From Riptortus pedestris (taxonomy: Eukaryota; Arthropoda; Insecta; Hemiptera; Alydidae), in contig CM032233.1 of assembly GCA_019009955.1 (NCBI GenBank), positions 94,683,501 to 94,747,500 on the forward strand: a DNA stretch of 64,000 bases, read 5' to 3'. Below the pieces are notes generated by a model. That model made no database searches. It was not told the DNA's origin and was given only the letters and a program-made list of their open reading frames with translations. Made by a program: the position numbers and the translations under genes. Shown piece by piece: positions 43,336 to 55,643 of the stretch. Positions within the stretch are counted from its first letter, which is position 1; each line of letters begins with the position of its first letter.

Positions 43336-44222
43336 TTTTCTAATTTTTATAATGTGCATATTCCCTTTATTCCACCTCTTGTTAAACTTTCTTTCTTTTT
43401 CTATTATACTTTTTTAAAATCAAATTTATAGCTGTATTAAATTACGTGGTCGACTAGGGACGTTTTATTGTCATTATGATCAATGTTTATCGCGTGTTGT
43501 CTGATTCATTTTTTGAGTAGTTGTGATGATTCCCCTGTATAACTTTTATTGCAATCCATACAGTTTATTTTATAAACATTATATTTGGTATCTGTTGGTT
43601 TTATGATAAGTAAGTATAATAGGGAAAGAAAGAAAAGTAAGTAAGAGGAGGATTAGAGAGAATATGGACATTATAAAAAATAGAAAAAAGTGGATCAATA
43701 AGAAAAATAAATAAAACATATGAATTATATATATTTTAATTTATTAGAAACTTTAAAATGATGGCTAATCAAAGATAAATTTCTCATTTGAGATTTAGAC
43801 TACAATTCATTACGGATAATCGATATAATTTTATTTCGTGACGTATCGATGTAAATAAGCTCACTTGACCCGCCATACTTTGTAAGCCATTCTCCGACTG
43901 CTAGCGGAAGGCCATAGAGAAAGATGTAGCCATTAGTTACCTTTGTGTAGTAGAACTTCTCCTGGAAAGGCGTCATAGGGCGCGAAACTAGTTAAGAAAT
44001 AAAAATGATTTGAAGTGTTCATTTTATTTTTGTTGACGTTCCGACATAGACAAGTTAAGTATAGTTAAATAGATCATATTTTCAAACTAGGTTATTTGTT
44101 TTCGAGACGTTCATTGCTAGTCATTAACCAATCAGATAATTCTTTAATAGCCACAGGAGCATCTTGTTTCAATTTTTTGGGGTATTGAGTATTGGAGGGG
44201 TGGGGGGGAGGACAATACTTTT
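43336..44222. other. AT-rich interval with a possible Penelope-like motif
   Basis: At 43961-44003, CCTGGAAAGGCGTCATAGGG, CGCGAAACTAG, AAATAAAAATG follows the order seen at 41960 and 55561. The core is mutated. No other repeat or gene is recognised. Confidence 0.35.
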
Positions 44223-45215
<993 letters not shown>

Positions 45216-45254
45216 TTTCTCTATAAATTCCTTTGACCCGGCTCCACATTTCTG

Positions 45255-45540
45255 ACAAAAGTATGAGTATAAATGACAAAAGGATGATTAATTAGTTGTG
45301 GAGGTGTAAGGCTGTTGGAGTGGCCGGCAGGTGTATAGAGTTTCCCTCAGCAATGAATCATGAGATATGATAATGAATTGAAGTTAGGTTGAGGAATAGA
45401 TGGGGAGGAAAGCTGGTCGGCTTTGTAATGAGCACTGCCTCTGTGTGACTCCTCAGTCGTTCAACTTACCTAACGAACCGTGCGTTTTTTTTTTCTTTTA
45501 GTCCACTTGTGTATCTGAATCCTTGACGGAGCCCCATCTG
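45255..45540. other. Weak skew island
   Basis: GGAGGTGTAAGGCTGTTGG and AGATGGGGAGGAAAGC on the left; CTCCTCAGTCGTTCAAC and TTTTTTTTTCTTTTAG on the right. The switch is near 45440. Confidence 0.35.
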
Positions 45541-45978
45541 ATTACACTTTAATTTTGTTCAATGAAATCAACCAGTCATAGCCGACTTTTCCATTGTTTT
45601 GGTAAATATGGTAGAGGAAGCGGACATACGGCTCATTTAACCTATTGATTCGAGTTGCTCCTTTACATCGACTTTTAGAGACGTCCTTCTATTGTTCTTT
45701 CACTTTTCTATAACTTGTTTCTTTGACTGCCTAATACTGTTCACGTGACACCTGTCAATCTTAAGGCACAAAAAGGACTATGATCTTACTTTCACTTTGT
45801 GAGGAGACAAAACACAGGAAACTTCTGAGTATTGCCTTAATTTAATGAAGGTTACAAAAATTTGTTCTGTGCTTTGTGTCCGTACCTTGATTGTGATAAC
45901 ATTACTGTAAATACACACATGTCATTTGTTAAATAATCACTAATTTGTCCCTATTGGTGAGAAGAAAGTCATGAATCC
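45541..45978. other. Non-repeat interval
   Basis: Nothing recognised. Confidence 0.3.
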
Positions 45979-46215
45979 TGCGGGGCTCGGGTTGGCCGTG
46001 CGAGTTAGGGCGTTGGTCCTAATCTCCCATGGCAGACCTTAGAGTGGTGGGTTCGAATCCTGCTCTGGGCAGTAGAAATTTATCTAATGACGGCCTCATT
46101 AAATAAATTCCTATCCTAAGGCCCACCTTGGCTAGAAAAGGATGGTGACCTGTAGATAACCCGTCCCGATTAGCCTAGTTGCATAAAGTGGAAGTAAAAT
46201 AATAAAAAAATAAAA
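45979..46215 (+). mobile_element. tRNA-derived SINE, complete, with 12-bp target duplication
   Basis: Head GGGGCTCGGGTTGGCCGTGC and box-B-like GGGTTCGAATCCTGC. Body CCCACCTTGGCTAGAAAAGG and CGTCCCGATTAGCC. Tail AATAATAAAAAAATAAAAA. AAAGTCATGAAT is perfect on both sides (45967-45978, 46216-46227). Its promoter boxes are closer to a tRNA consensus than those of the other copies. Confidence 0.9.
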
Positions 46216-46227
46216 AAAGTCATGAAT

Positions 46228-46748
46228 TTCTTATGTAATTTCCTAATCAACCCTCTCCCCTCCCCAAAAAAAAAGAAAATTGGTCAAGACAATTGGTCTA
46301 GTTTTCAAGACCTAATAATGAAATATTTAATTTTCAAACTTGCCAATACTATCCAAAGTTTGCCAAAATAAAAGGGATTCTAGTATGCCCGGAGTGTCTT
46401 AGGCTAAAGAGAAGAATCCGGTATTCATCTTACCCTATTCTGGGTTTACATGTGTTGGGGAAGGTCTTGGAAATTTTTGTTTTGTCAAGCGTATTAATTA
46501 ATATTTAAAATCACCAGCTTATGAATTTCCTAATTTAGAAATTGCGGTTATATTGACGACCTAAGTAGTTGTTATTTTCCAACATCCCCTTAAGGTAATC
46601 TGCTACAATTTACTCTGATATCTGCCTTGATCGCTGCCTCTGGGATAGACTAGGCAACCATTCAACTAGTGCTACCCGTCATATTGCCATCAGCTGTATT
46701 ATGGGACTTCGTTTCACGAGAATATTATTGTAATAAATATTTTTTTAT
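46228..46748. other. Non-repeat interval
   Basis: Nothing recognised. Confidence 0.3.
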
Positions 46749-47281
46749 GCAGAAGTCCTTTAAGGGATGTCAACTATTGATTTATTCATGACGGGATTTT
46801 CGAAAAAAATCCTTGAAGGTCCATCTAGCGTACAAAGACAAAAATTAGGTCCGTTACCAAACTCAATGTTTAACCGTTTCATGCAACTATAAAGGCCAAG
46901 TTTGTTAATGGCTGAAATCGAACCAGTGAGAAGGGGAATTCCGAGAATTATAAATACTTCCATTATCGATTTAGAACCGATCTTATTGAAAACGTAATGT
47001 CCTATAAATGGTTTGTACTTACTCTATCTTGAATATTAACCGAGATATTTGCATATTTTTGTATTTTTTCGGGCTCCAGTAAACCCCCCCCCCACTCCTA
47101 CTAATGGTATATTATTAGTAAGCTGTTAAATCATGAGCCACTTAATTTCAAGGTTGAATACCAAATATTGTTTTCATTGAATTTTGACTTTGTGAGATTC
47201 TTGCAAATGCGTTATGTGGTCATTAGTTTACCAGACCAGCATGTGGGAAATCTTGGATTATGCACCCTCCGCATCAGTGCT
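46749..47281 (+). mobile_element. HINE-A copy without microsatellite
   Basis: GCAGAAGTCCTTTAAGGGAT at the left. The region that normally holds the TA tract is deleted, so AGGTCCGTTACCAAACTC is contiguous. A C-run lies near 47085 and the right end GTGGGAAATCTTGGATTATG is decayed. It shows that the tract can be lost. Confidence 0.6.
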
Positions 47282-47388
47282 AGAAAAGAAATCAATGAGA
47301 TATAGAATTGTGTCTTGTTGTCAATTCATTTAAAAATTTTCTTGGATCAAAATTTGGGGGTCTGAATTTTTTTTTCTTTTTTATCCAA

Positions 47389-47815
47389 TTACCAAAATAT
47401 GTTGCCAATAACCCTTGCTTCATTTTCTTCAATAACACTAGTATTTGATTTTAACTTCCTTGTACGAAGTGAGAGAAGTATTCTACTTTTTTGCCATTCA
47501 TTTAATTTTGTCTGTAGTATTTGTAAATGTAAGTCTGGTAAGGTTAGTAAGTTAAAGTCAGAAGATTGTCTCTGGGTAGCATGTTCGGTGAGTTTGTCCA
47601 CGTCGTTTGTGCGTCCGATGTTTTCATCTTCTGGAATCTACGTCATTATTACTTTTGTCTTTAATTTTGAAAGTTTTTCTAGAATCTGAATAATTAAGGG
47701 ATCTGTGCTATATATGTTCTTGAAGGAAAGTAAACAACTCAATGAATCAGTGTATATAGTAATGTCATGTGTTGTAAGTGTGACAGTCCCAGGAGCATGG
47801 CACGACCAGGGTTTT
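47389..47815 (-). pseudogene. LINE RNase H domain fragment
   Basis: One minus-strand frame with a single stop. ITIYTDSLSCLLSF holds the DS catalytic motif of RNase H. About 35 codons later the usual W-I-P-G-H element appears as stop-IPEDENIG, the W codon having become TAG (near 47636). Then follow DKLTEHATQ (the usual ADKLA) and a linker with LNEWQKSR. This order is that of I/R1/jockey-type LINE polyproteins. The upstream part was cut by the HINE-A copy at 47816. Confidence 0.75.
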
Positions 47816-48734
47816 AGCAGTTTTCCCATAATGGAAATCAGCTATTGAGGTCGTACTCATGACGCAATTTTCGAAAAATTGCCTCATATGTTTATCGATC
47901 CTACCCAGTGGATAACGAAAATGAGGTCCGTTCAAAACTGTATTTATCTGTCTATCTATCTAACTATCTATCTATCTATCTATCTATATATATATATATA
48001 TATATATATTTGTCTGTTACCACTCTAGCGGTCGCAATTTTTGTTTGATCGTAACCAAACTCCATATTTAGCCGTTTAATAGAGGGAGGGAGGGTTTAGA
48101 GGGGGAGAATTTTGAAAATTTGCAATATCTCCGTTACTATTTGTTGGATGGAAAAAGTGTATAGAGTAAATATTATTACAAATTAAATGTACTATAAATA
48201 TTGTTATATACATTTATTCCCTATCTTGAATACTAACCGAGATATTTGCATTTTCCAGTTTTTAGCCCACAGCAAACCGCCACTTCTACACGTTTTACAT
48301 AAATAAAACACTTTTATATAATAAACCGTATTATTCGAAGCTTAAATACTAAATATTGTTTTCCAGAGACCTTTATTATACGAGATACATGCAAATATGG
48401 TTTTGTGATCCCCCGCCATAAATTCTTGGACTATTAAAATTTGATTGATTGAGATAATATTTAATCTGATTCATTATAAATTATAGTTCTAGATATAGTA
48501 CACAGTTTTCAATAAAATTAATGTGTTATATTCTGTTATGCTTCAGTTCCGTTGGCGGACCTGTTTGTTTACATTTGAGACGCTTTCTGCCGTCCGTGGA
48601 AAGATTACTTCTTATCGTTTGTGTTTATTCACTTAATATTCACGGTGGTGTTGCATTTGCAGTATGTAGGTTTATCTATTATTAAAATTCACGGGGGAAA
48701 TCTGCTTAGTTTACGCAGGCCCTGCGTGACGGAC
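47816..48734 (+). mobile_element. HINE-A, full-length long-subfamily copy
   Basis: AGCAGTTTTCCCATAATGGA at the left. The microsatellite is mixed, (TATC)n then (TA)n, at 47948-48009. GCGGTCGCAATTTTTGTTTG follows. The right half has a deletion around CTTTCCGG. It ends GGGAAATCTGC, ACGCAGGCCCTGCGT, GACGGAC. It lies directly against a LINE RNase H fragment. Confidence 0.8.
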
Positions 48735-48774
48735 ATTCTCTCTAAGGCCTACTATTCTTCCTGAGGTCATTAGC

Positions 48775-49110
48775 CAAGCTTAGCCGTGTAGGCTGGGCGG
48801 CTATAGGAACGGTTCGGTGCTACGGAGTCAGGACGGTGAGGTGAATAAGTTAAAAGAATTTGTAAGAGAAAGGAGGTGAGGTGTGCCAATCAAAAGCAGG
48901 GAGCGTCGTAAAAGGAAGGACAGAATAAGGTAAGTCCTAGGCTCTGGGCTCGGGGCTCATTCACAATTGATGGCAGGTGTAGGAGTTGGTCCAAGTCGGC
49001 CGGGGGAGTCGTAACCTGGCCCTTCTTCCTACCTTTGCATACGTCACCAGTACCTACTCTCTTCCTTCTCTTCTCGTCTTCATTTACTCCTCCCCAAACG
49101 TATAAAGGTT
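48775..49110. other. Purine-left / pyrimidine-right skew island
   Basis: GTAAGAGAAAGGAGGTGAGG and GTAAAAGGAAGGACAG on the left. CCCTTCTTCCTACC and CTCTTCCTTCTCTTCTCG on the right. The switch is near 49015. Confidence 0.5.
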
Positions 49111-49210
49111 GTATACATTCTCCTATTGGTCTTATTGAGAAATTCCACTTGTTTTAAGGTCTTCAAGAAGTACAGCAACGGACAACTTACCTAGCTTCAA
49201 ATGAAAAAAA

Positions 49211-49264
49211 AAAATACCTTCATGAATTGCAAAAGCTACGAAAATGAGGAAAGTTCAAAATTGC

Positions 49265-49308
<44 letters not shown>

Positions 49309-50127
49309 CTCTGTGACCGCTATAATAGCAGTGACAATTATTCGTGTGTCGTTACCAAACTCGATGTATAAGCATTTCATGGAAAACTAGAGATCATTCT
49401 CATTAACAGCTAAAATCGGACCAGGGGGAGAGGGGGTTTATAGGAGGGGATTTGGAATATTCGAAATATCTCTGTTAATATACGTCGGATCGAAAAAAGT
49501 GCATAGAACTAATCTTATTGAAAGTTACATGTTCTATAAATGTTGTTTTATACGTTTATTCTCTATCTTGAATATTAACCGAGATATTTGTACTTTTCAC
49601 TTTTCAGCCTCCAGCAAACCTCCACTTCTACTCATGTTACATAAAAAAAAACTCAGTTATGTAATAAACCACATTATTTGAAGCTTAAATACCAAATGTG
49701 GCTGTCAAGAGACCTTTATTATACGAGGTACATGCAAACATTTTCTGTTTATCACCACTCCACTTCTTAAGTTTTGGCACTAATAAAATTTCATTGATTG
49801 AGATAAAAATTATTCCGATTCATTATGAATTACAGCACTAGATATAGTGAATAGTTTTCAAAAAATTTAATTTGTTATATTCTGATATATTTCATTAATT
49901 GGTTTTCTTTCCGGTTTCAGCTCAGAGAGGTTGGCAGACCTTTTTGTTTAAAATTCAGACGCTATCCAGTGGGAAGTTATTAAAATTGACGGAAATATTT
50001 CACATTACTGCTTGCATTTATTCCCTCAACATTCGTGGAAGTGTTTTGTTACCAGTATGTAGATTTATCAATTGCAAAACTTCACGAGTGAAATCTGCTT
50101 AGTTTAGACAGCCTTTGCGTGGCGGTC
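49211..50127 (+). mobile_element. HINE-A long-subfamily copy, left palindrome missing
   Basis: It begins ACCTTCATGAATTGC. TA tract 49270-49306. CATTAACAGCTAAAATCGG, ACTTCTACTCATGTTAC and TTTCTTTCCGGTTTCAGC follow. The right end is decayed (AGACAGCCTTTGCGTGG). Confidence 0.75.
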
Positions 50128-50184
50128 TTTCATAAATCAATGCCGGCTTTCTGAAGCATCCGAACATGACGATTTATTGCAGGA

Positions 50185-50801
50185 AAATAACATTCCCCCC
50201 ACCCCTCTTAAGTTTTGGTACTACTAAAATTTGAGTGATGAGATAAAAATTATTCTGATTCATTATAAATTACAGTAAGAGATATAGTAAATAGTTTTCA
50301 ATAAAATTAATATGTTATTTTCAGATTTATTTCAGAAATTTCTATTCTTTCAGTGAATAATATTTCTATCTATCTGTTCCGTCCTGATTGGTTAGCTAAA
50401 CTGCGTGTTTACAATTCAGACGCTTTCCGTTTGGAGGTTATTAAAATTGACTAAAAAATGTCTCATTACCGCATCTATACTGCTCAAAAATGAATAGGGA
50501 TATTGGTTATTTTTTCTTATCCTACTAATTTAAATTAAATCGACCTTAATTAAATTACTTTTTATGGGGGGAAACGACAATAATTTCTAATAAATATTAA
50601 TGGTATTTATAATTAAGAAACAAAACAAAAATGCTAGGCCCCATAAATACCACAAAACAGCCAATATCCCTATTCATTTTTGAGCAGCATATTTATTCGC
50701 TTTATATTGACGGTGGTGTTAAGTATTACCAGTTTGTAGATTTATCTATTGTTAAACTTCACGAGGGAAATATTTGTTTGCGCAGCTCTGTGTGAAGGAC
50801 T
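50185..50801 (+). mobile_element. HINE-A long-subfamily right half with nested MITE
   Basis: A C-run at 50193-50206, AAATTACAGTAAGAGATATA and TTCTTTCAGTGAATAATA. After the nested element, ATTTATTCGCTTTATATTG follows. It ends with a damaged hairpin, GCGCAGCTCTGTGTG. Confidence 0.65.
50478..50689. mobile_element. Tc1/mariner-type MITE with TA duplication
   Basis: Terminal inverted repeats TACTGCTCAAAAATGAATAG and its inverse extend to about 29 bp with one mismatch. TA stands at 50476-50477 and 50690-50691. ACTGCTCAAAAA ends are typical of Tc1-like elements. At 212 bp it has no coding capacity. It interrupts HINE-A at a spot where the uninterrupted family reads GTATTTATTCAC. Confidence 0.88.
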
Positions 50802-50837
50802 TTCTTTACTTTAAGTAACCGAGTGACTGAAACACTG

Positions 50838-50911
50838 TGGTGTTCACCTCACCAACGAGTCATTCCAGCACTTGGGAAATCTGCTTAGATTACGCAGTAC
50901 CTGCGTGACGG
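50838..50911 (+). mobile_element. HINE-A subfamily-C right end stub
   Basis: GGGAAATCTGCTTAG, TTACGCAGTACCTGCGTGAC, GGGCT. Only about 75 bp remain. Confidence 0.55.
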
Positions 50912-51380
50912 GCTGTTATTAAACTGAATAAATATATGTACACATAGTATAAATGTTTTTGTAAGGAGACTGAGCTTTTCATTGTAACTAGCGTCTGAAA
51001 TGGAGACTACTAAAATGAAGGAATGAAAAGAATTCGGGAAACCATAGTAGTCCACAAACATGATGGGGAATAGTTATTTTTGACCAAGTGACATCACGAA
51101 CTAAAAATAAAATCTTATTCAGTATACTTTTGTAGTTCTTTAAAGAAATTTTCATGCTCCACATATCCTCAATTAATTATCAAACAACTCGTTCCGTTTA
51201 CATAATTACAGGCCAATTTTATAATAACTCGCTAATGACGTCGAATGAAAGCATCCATTGTCGTATCTAGAAAGAGCTTTCCGTGCTGAACTAGTTGACT
51301 TGGAAGCATGTAAATGAACAGATGAGCATTATTGTCCTCTCTTTTACTTCCTGATGAGAACAGTGGTGTTATAACCTGTT
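50912..51380. other. Non-repeat interval
   Basis: Nothing recognised. Confidence 0.3.
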
Positions 51381-52217
51381 AGCAGATTCCCCTTGACAGA
51401 AAAAAATTCTGACAGGCAGGGGCTGCGTAAACTAACCAGATTTCCAGGAGGTTTACAATAGATAAGTATACATACAGGTAGCACTACCTTGAATGTTAAG
51501 TGAATAAATACATACGGTAATGAGGAATCATTCAGTCAAATTACAATACAAGTTAATAATCACTACAACGGAGAGTGGCTGAATTGTAAACAAACAGGCC
51601 AGCCAACCTAGTAGTGCAGAATAGATAGACAGACCGAAAATAAACAATTAACGAAATATATCTGAATATAACATTTTAATTTTATTGGAAACAATTTAAT
51701 AAAGCTAGTGCTGCAATTTGTAATTAATCAGAATCAGTTTAATCTCATTCACTTACATTTTAGTAATCCAAGAACAAAAAAGGGGGTAACAGAACAGCAG
51801 AATGTATTTGCATATTTGCACAAAATAAAGGTCCAATGAAAACAATATTTGGTATTTAGCCTTGTAATGAAGTGGTTCATGATATAACGGCGTAAAGTTA
51901 ATATACCATTAGTAGGAGTGGGGGTTTACTGAAAGCGTAAAACAAAAAAATCCAAATATTTCGATTAATATTCATCCATACTAGGAATATATGCATAGAA
52001 CAATATTTATAGTAAATTTAATTTTCAATAAAATTGTTTCTAAACAATTTTTCAATGTGAGGTATAGTAACACAGATATTTCGAATTTAAGAAATTCCCC
52101 CCCCCCTCCACTTGGTCCGATTTCAGCCGTTAACGAACTTGATATTTTTCTTTACATAAAACGACTAAATATCGAGTTTGGTAACGATTAAACAATAATT
52201 GTGACCGCTAGAGCGGT

Positions 52218-52271
<54 letters not shown>

Positions 52272-52375
52272 GTTTTGAACGGATCTCATTTTCGTCATCT
52301 CTTAGGTAGGACGGACATTTGAAGAAAAATTTCGAAAATCGCGTCATGAATACGACTCCTTAAGGGAAATCTGCT
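51381..52375 (-). mobile_element. HINE-A long copy with an opposing left-end stub
   Basis: Positions 51381-51398 are a plus-oriented left end (AGCAGATTCCCCTTGACA). From about 51407 a minus copy begins (CAGGCAGGGGCTGCG). It runs through ACCGAAAATAAACAATTA, a C-run near 52098 and a TA tract (52219-52270) to CCTTAAGGGAAATCTGCT at 52375. A new copy has probably landed next to, or inside, an older left end. Confidence 0.7.
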
Positions 52376-52453
52376 AATGTAATTGATGTTCTCATATTCG
52401 AAAACATTCTTCACATGACCTCAAAAATTCATCCTGCCCAGATGATGATGAAA

Positions 52454-52562
52454 AAGTCCATCACGTAGGGGTTGCGTAAAATGAGCGTTCACGTGCTGGA
52501 ATAACACACTTTTGATATCAATTCACAAAATATTCCCTATTTCTATGTAAAAAAACTGAACT
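52454..52562 (-). mobile_element. HINE-A subfamily-C right-end fragment
   Basis: AGTCCATCACGTAGGGGTTGCG, then GTGCTGGAATAACAC and TATTCCCTATTTCTATGTAA, as at 16921. Confidence 0.55.
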
Positions 52563-53047
52563 GATGAGTAGAAGAGCGCGATGGACGCTGCCACGTAAAA
52601 TAACATACTGATGATTATTCTTATAGTAGTTAGTTTTGGCAAAACTATTTGAAAAAATAGTTTTAATTTGTGGCCGCGTTAACATTATTTTAGTTCAGAA
52701 TGTGATAGACTGTTGGCAAGTGGGCCATTACAATAGGTTAAGAACGACTAGCACTTTTCAGTGTGAAGATATGGGCCAATGACGAGGTGGCAATTTGGCC
52801 ACGAAACAGTTACTGCAGCATAATATAAAGAACTTTTTAGGGGAAGAACTATTTTATTTATTTACTGATTCTGTCAACCAATTAAGAAAATGGTATGATG
52901 CCAAAGGTGTTTTAAATTTTTAATTAAATCCCTCAAATTCAACAAATGTTATTAGAACAAAGGGTAAAATACGGAAAGCTTATTTTGGTGGGATGATTGG
53001 ATGAGATTGTAAGTCACTATTATTTTTTTCTTGTTTGAATTTTTGTC
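52563..53047. other. Non-repeat interval
   Basis: Nothing recognised. A small inverted repeat AAAACTATTT/AAATAGTTTT lies at 52640-52662. Confidence 0.3.
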
Positions 53048-53444
53048 GATTTTCCTTGAGGGAAATCAGCTATTTGAGGTCGTACACACGACACGATTTT
53101 CGAAAAAATTTCCATCGATCCTACCCAGGAAATGACGAAAATGAGGTCTGAAAAATGAAAAATTATTATGATTCATTATAAATTGCAGCACTAGCTATAG
53201 TAAATATCTTATCTAGAATATTTCTGTCTATCTATTCAGCTCTGCAAGGTTGGCTGATCTTTTTGTTTACATTAATACTCTTCCCGTTTTAGAGATTATT
53301 AACTTGTAAATTGACTGAGAGACTTCTCATTATCTTTTGTATTTATTCATTTTCTAATCACGTAGGCGTTAGTAGTAAATTTATCTATTCTAAAACTCCG
53401 CGTGGGGAAATCTGCTTAGTTTACGCAGCCCCTGCGTGACGGAT
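53048..53444 (+). mobile_element. HINE-A with large internal deletion
   Basis: The left block GATTTTCCTTGAGGGAAATC to GACGAAAATGAGGTCTG is joined directly to the long-subfamily tail (ATTCATTATAAATTGCAGCA). About 500 bp including the microsatellite are missing. The right end is intact: GGGAAATCTGC, ACGCAGCCCCTGCGT, GACGGAT. Confidence 0.75.
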
Positions 53445-53869
53445 TTTCTTGAAAAATTTAGCTTTTTATGAGAGTCCTATGCTTATTTCGATGGTTTATT
53501 TATTAGATGATATTGTTGTGTGTCAGGAAGGAAGAGACCAATTGTCCAAGTGTAACAGTTCCTATGTAGTTATGGCTATTAGTGATGGGTCTACATTTCT
53601 ATATCCGTCAAGGACAGATAGAGAGATATGCAGGACACAAGGGACAAGGGGAGACTTGGCTAAGATTTATGGGGACGGTGAGCTGTAAGGAGCCCATATC
53701 TGTGGACCTCCTGTTTAAATCTTCCCCATTATACTTGAGGCCAATTGGTATGGGTTCGTGTCGCCCTCTAGCCTTGCCTTCCTCCAAGGACATGGAATAA
53801 AAAGAAGAGGCAATTTTCCAGAAGACGAATCGCGTCAAGGACAAAACACGCCACGCGCCTCATGAGAGA
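53445..53869. other. Non-repeat interval, GC-richer
   Basis: Short frames on both strands (53449-53688 +, 53608-53844 -) carry no motif I recognise. The top strand goes from G-rich (GGGACAAGGGGAGACTTGG) to C-rich (CCTCTAGCCTTGCCTTCC) near 53700. Confidence 0.3.
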
Positions 53870-54440
53870 ACATTTCTTTTATCAGATTGAAGGTAGGCGA
53901 GGGCCAATGAATCAGGGAGAAACATCCGTGGAGCGCGGCGCCTCACTCTAGAAACGGTAAGGATATTAGCTGATAATGTTTAAGAGGTCGCGTATGTTTA
54001 ATCTGAGGGTGAGTAATATATCAAGGGCGAGCAGGGAATCCATGTTTGGTGGGGTAAAAAAGAAGGGAGGTGGCCGTCGAGATATTTGTTTAGTAGCTGT
54101 CCAGGTAACAAATGCTTCGAGGCTGACCCTCGCCGAGGCTACCCAACTGACAAATACAATCCCCGTTCAAATCCCACTCCCGAGCTAGGATACGGCAAAT
54201 CCATCCTCTCATTAATAACTCACTTCATCTTTTTTGGGTCGTCCCAATGATGGGGTATTCATGCTGCTGCTCCTCGCTCCTATGTGTTCCTACCCCCCTC
54301 TCTCCAATGCAAACACACGCACATACACACGCATCCCAGCTCTCGGATTAGCTACCACACATGTCATCCTATAGCTGAGTTTTGCATAATGCTACCTAAT
54401 CTCCCCAACCGAATTGTCCACGTCCTCACATTCCTATAAA
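53870..54440. other. Purine-left / pyrimidine-right skew island
   Basis: AGAAGGGAGGTGGCCG and GAGGGTGAGTAATATATC on the left. CTACCCAACTGAC, TCCTACCCCCCTCTCTCC and CACACGCATCCCAGC on the right. The switch is near 54120. Confidence 0.5.
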
Positions 54441-54852
54441 TAGGTTTATTATTAGATATACATCCTCATCCTCATTAGACTTAACAATCAGCAGGTCCAG
54501 GAAAATATGGCGACCTGCCAAATTTCTGTAAAATAGCACATAATATCACTCCACCAATCAATTATAGAGTTAATTCTAGAGAGAATCACTTTATTGTACA
54601 AATTTATATACAGTTTGTGGGGCTGCTCAATTACATTGAGATGCTGAAGCACACAGCAACTGAAGTCAATCCCTTGGACAACAGTAAAACAATACATATT
54701 GTATTTAGTCAGCTAAATAACTAAAATATTAACTAAAATAAACACTGTCAGCAACCTAAAAGGTGTATGTCACTAGATATAAATTAGAAACTCTATTATT
54801 GGAATAACATGATCCGTAGATCTAAAATAAGATCACTGGTCAAAGCTAAAAT
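54441..54852. other. Interval before the LINE end
   Basis: The minus frame at 54488-54697 is open for 69 codons without a recognisable motif. Positions 54780-54852 are probably the 3' UTR of the LINE fragment that follows. Confidence 0.3.
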
Positions 54853-55240
54853 TAAAATATATGGTGGGAAATAATCCCTAAAGTATCAATAATGATACCC
54901 TCGACCAATATTTGAAGAACCTTCTTGTCTATTCCCACCTCGTCAAAACATTTCTGGGTACGTTTAGGGACCGTTCCTCGGGCACCGAACCACAAGCCTA
55001 TCACCAGAAAATCCCGCTCCCCAAATGTTTCCCTGAATTTTTCAGAGTAAAATTTAATACATTTCCCATAAATATTTTTCTTTTCCTCGTGGATCTTCTC
55101 CGCTTGATCTGGGTCGTTGTCACGTACCTTATCGTTGGGTCCAGGATATAGGCAAATTTACAATTTTCTCTGAAAGCAATGATGTCCGCGTACCCCGTTG
55201 ACCCTGCGTCATCGACAGCGTACACCTCTTCATATTCTTA
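54853..55240 (-). pseudogene. LINE polyprotein C-terminus with a frameshift
   Basis: On the minus strand: VYAVDDAGSTGYADIIAF, then AYILDPTIRYV, a one-base shift near 55120, EKIHEEKKNIY, LVIGLWFGARGTVPK, and a stop at 54853. The D-II-F, ILDPT-R, E-K-IY and GARGT-P order is the C-terminal, endonuclease-like region recurring in a widespread class of invertebrate non-LTR retrotransposons (R2-like by resemblance). It is a third LINE lineage in this window. The 5' part is lost. Confidence 0.7.
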
Positions 55241-55643
55241 GTTCATACTATTTGTTGCTCTAAATTGTTATAACACATTTAACTCATTACGAGATTTTTT
55301 ACCCCTCCAAGTCTCCAAGTTTTTAGGATTCACTGTGGACAAAAGCCTAGACTGGTTTGGTCAGTTTGAAGAAATATCAAAGAAATTCGGCTTGCTTCTT
55401 ATTAAAATGTGTTAAGAAATATTTTCCGATGGATAGTCTATCTGTTTATTACTAATGCACTAAATCTTTTGAAATGTGACCTCAATTCGATCTTCGTTGT
55501 AGGGAAAATGTGGATGGTCAATAGATGAATAACTCGTGAAATATGTTCCACTGATTTATTTTTCCTCTACATGTTTCGCGTCCTCTATGCTGCTTCTTCT
55601 AGAATCACGAGTCGCTCTGAAAAAGAAATGAATGGCAGATATT
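55241..55643. other. Non-repeat interval with Penelope-like motif at its end
   Basis: At 55561-55605 the minus strand reads CTAGAAGAAGCAGCATAGAG, GACGCGAAACATGTAG, AGGAAAAATAAAT. This is the order CTGAAGAAG..GCGAAAC..AATAAA known from Penelope-like elements. Nothing else is recognised. Confidence 0.35.
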
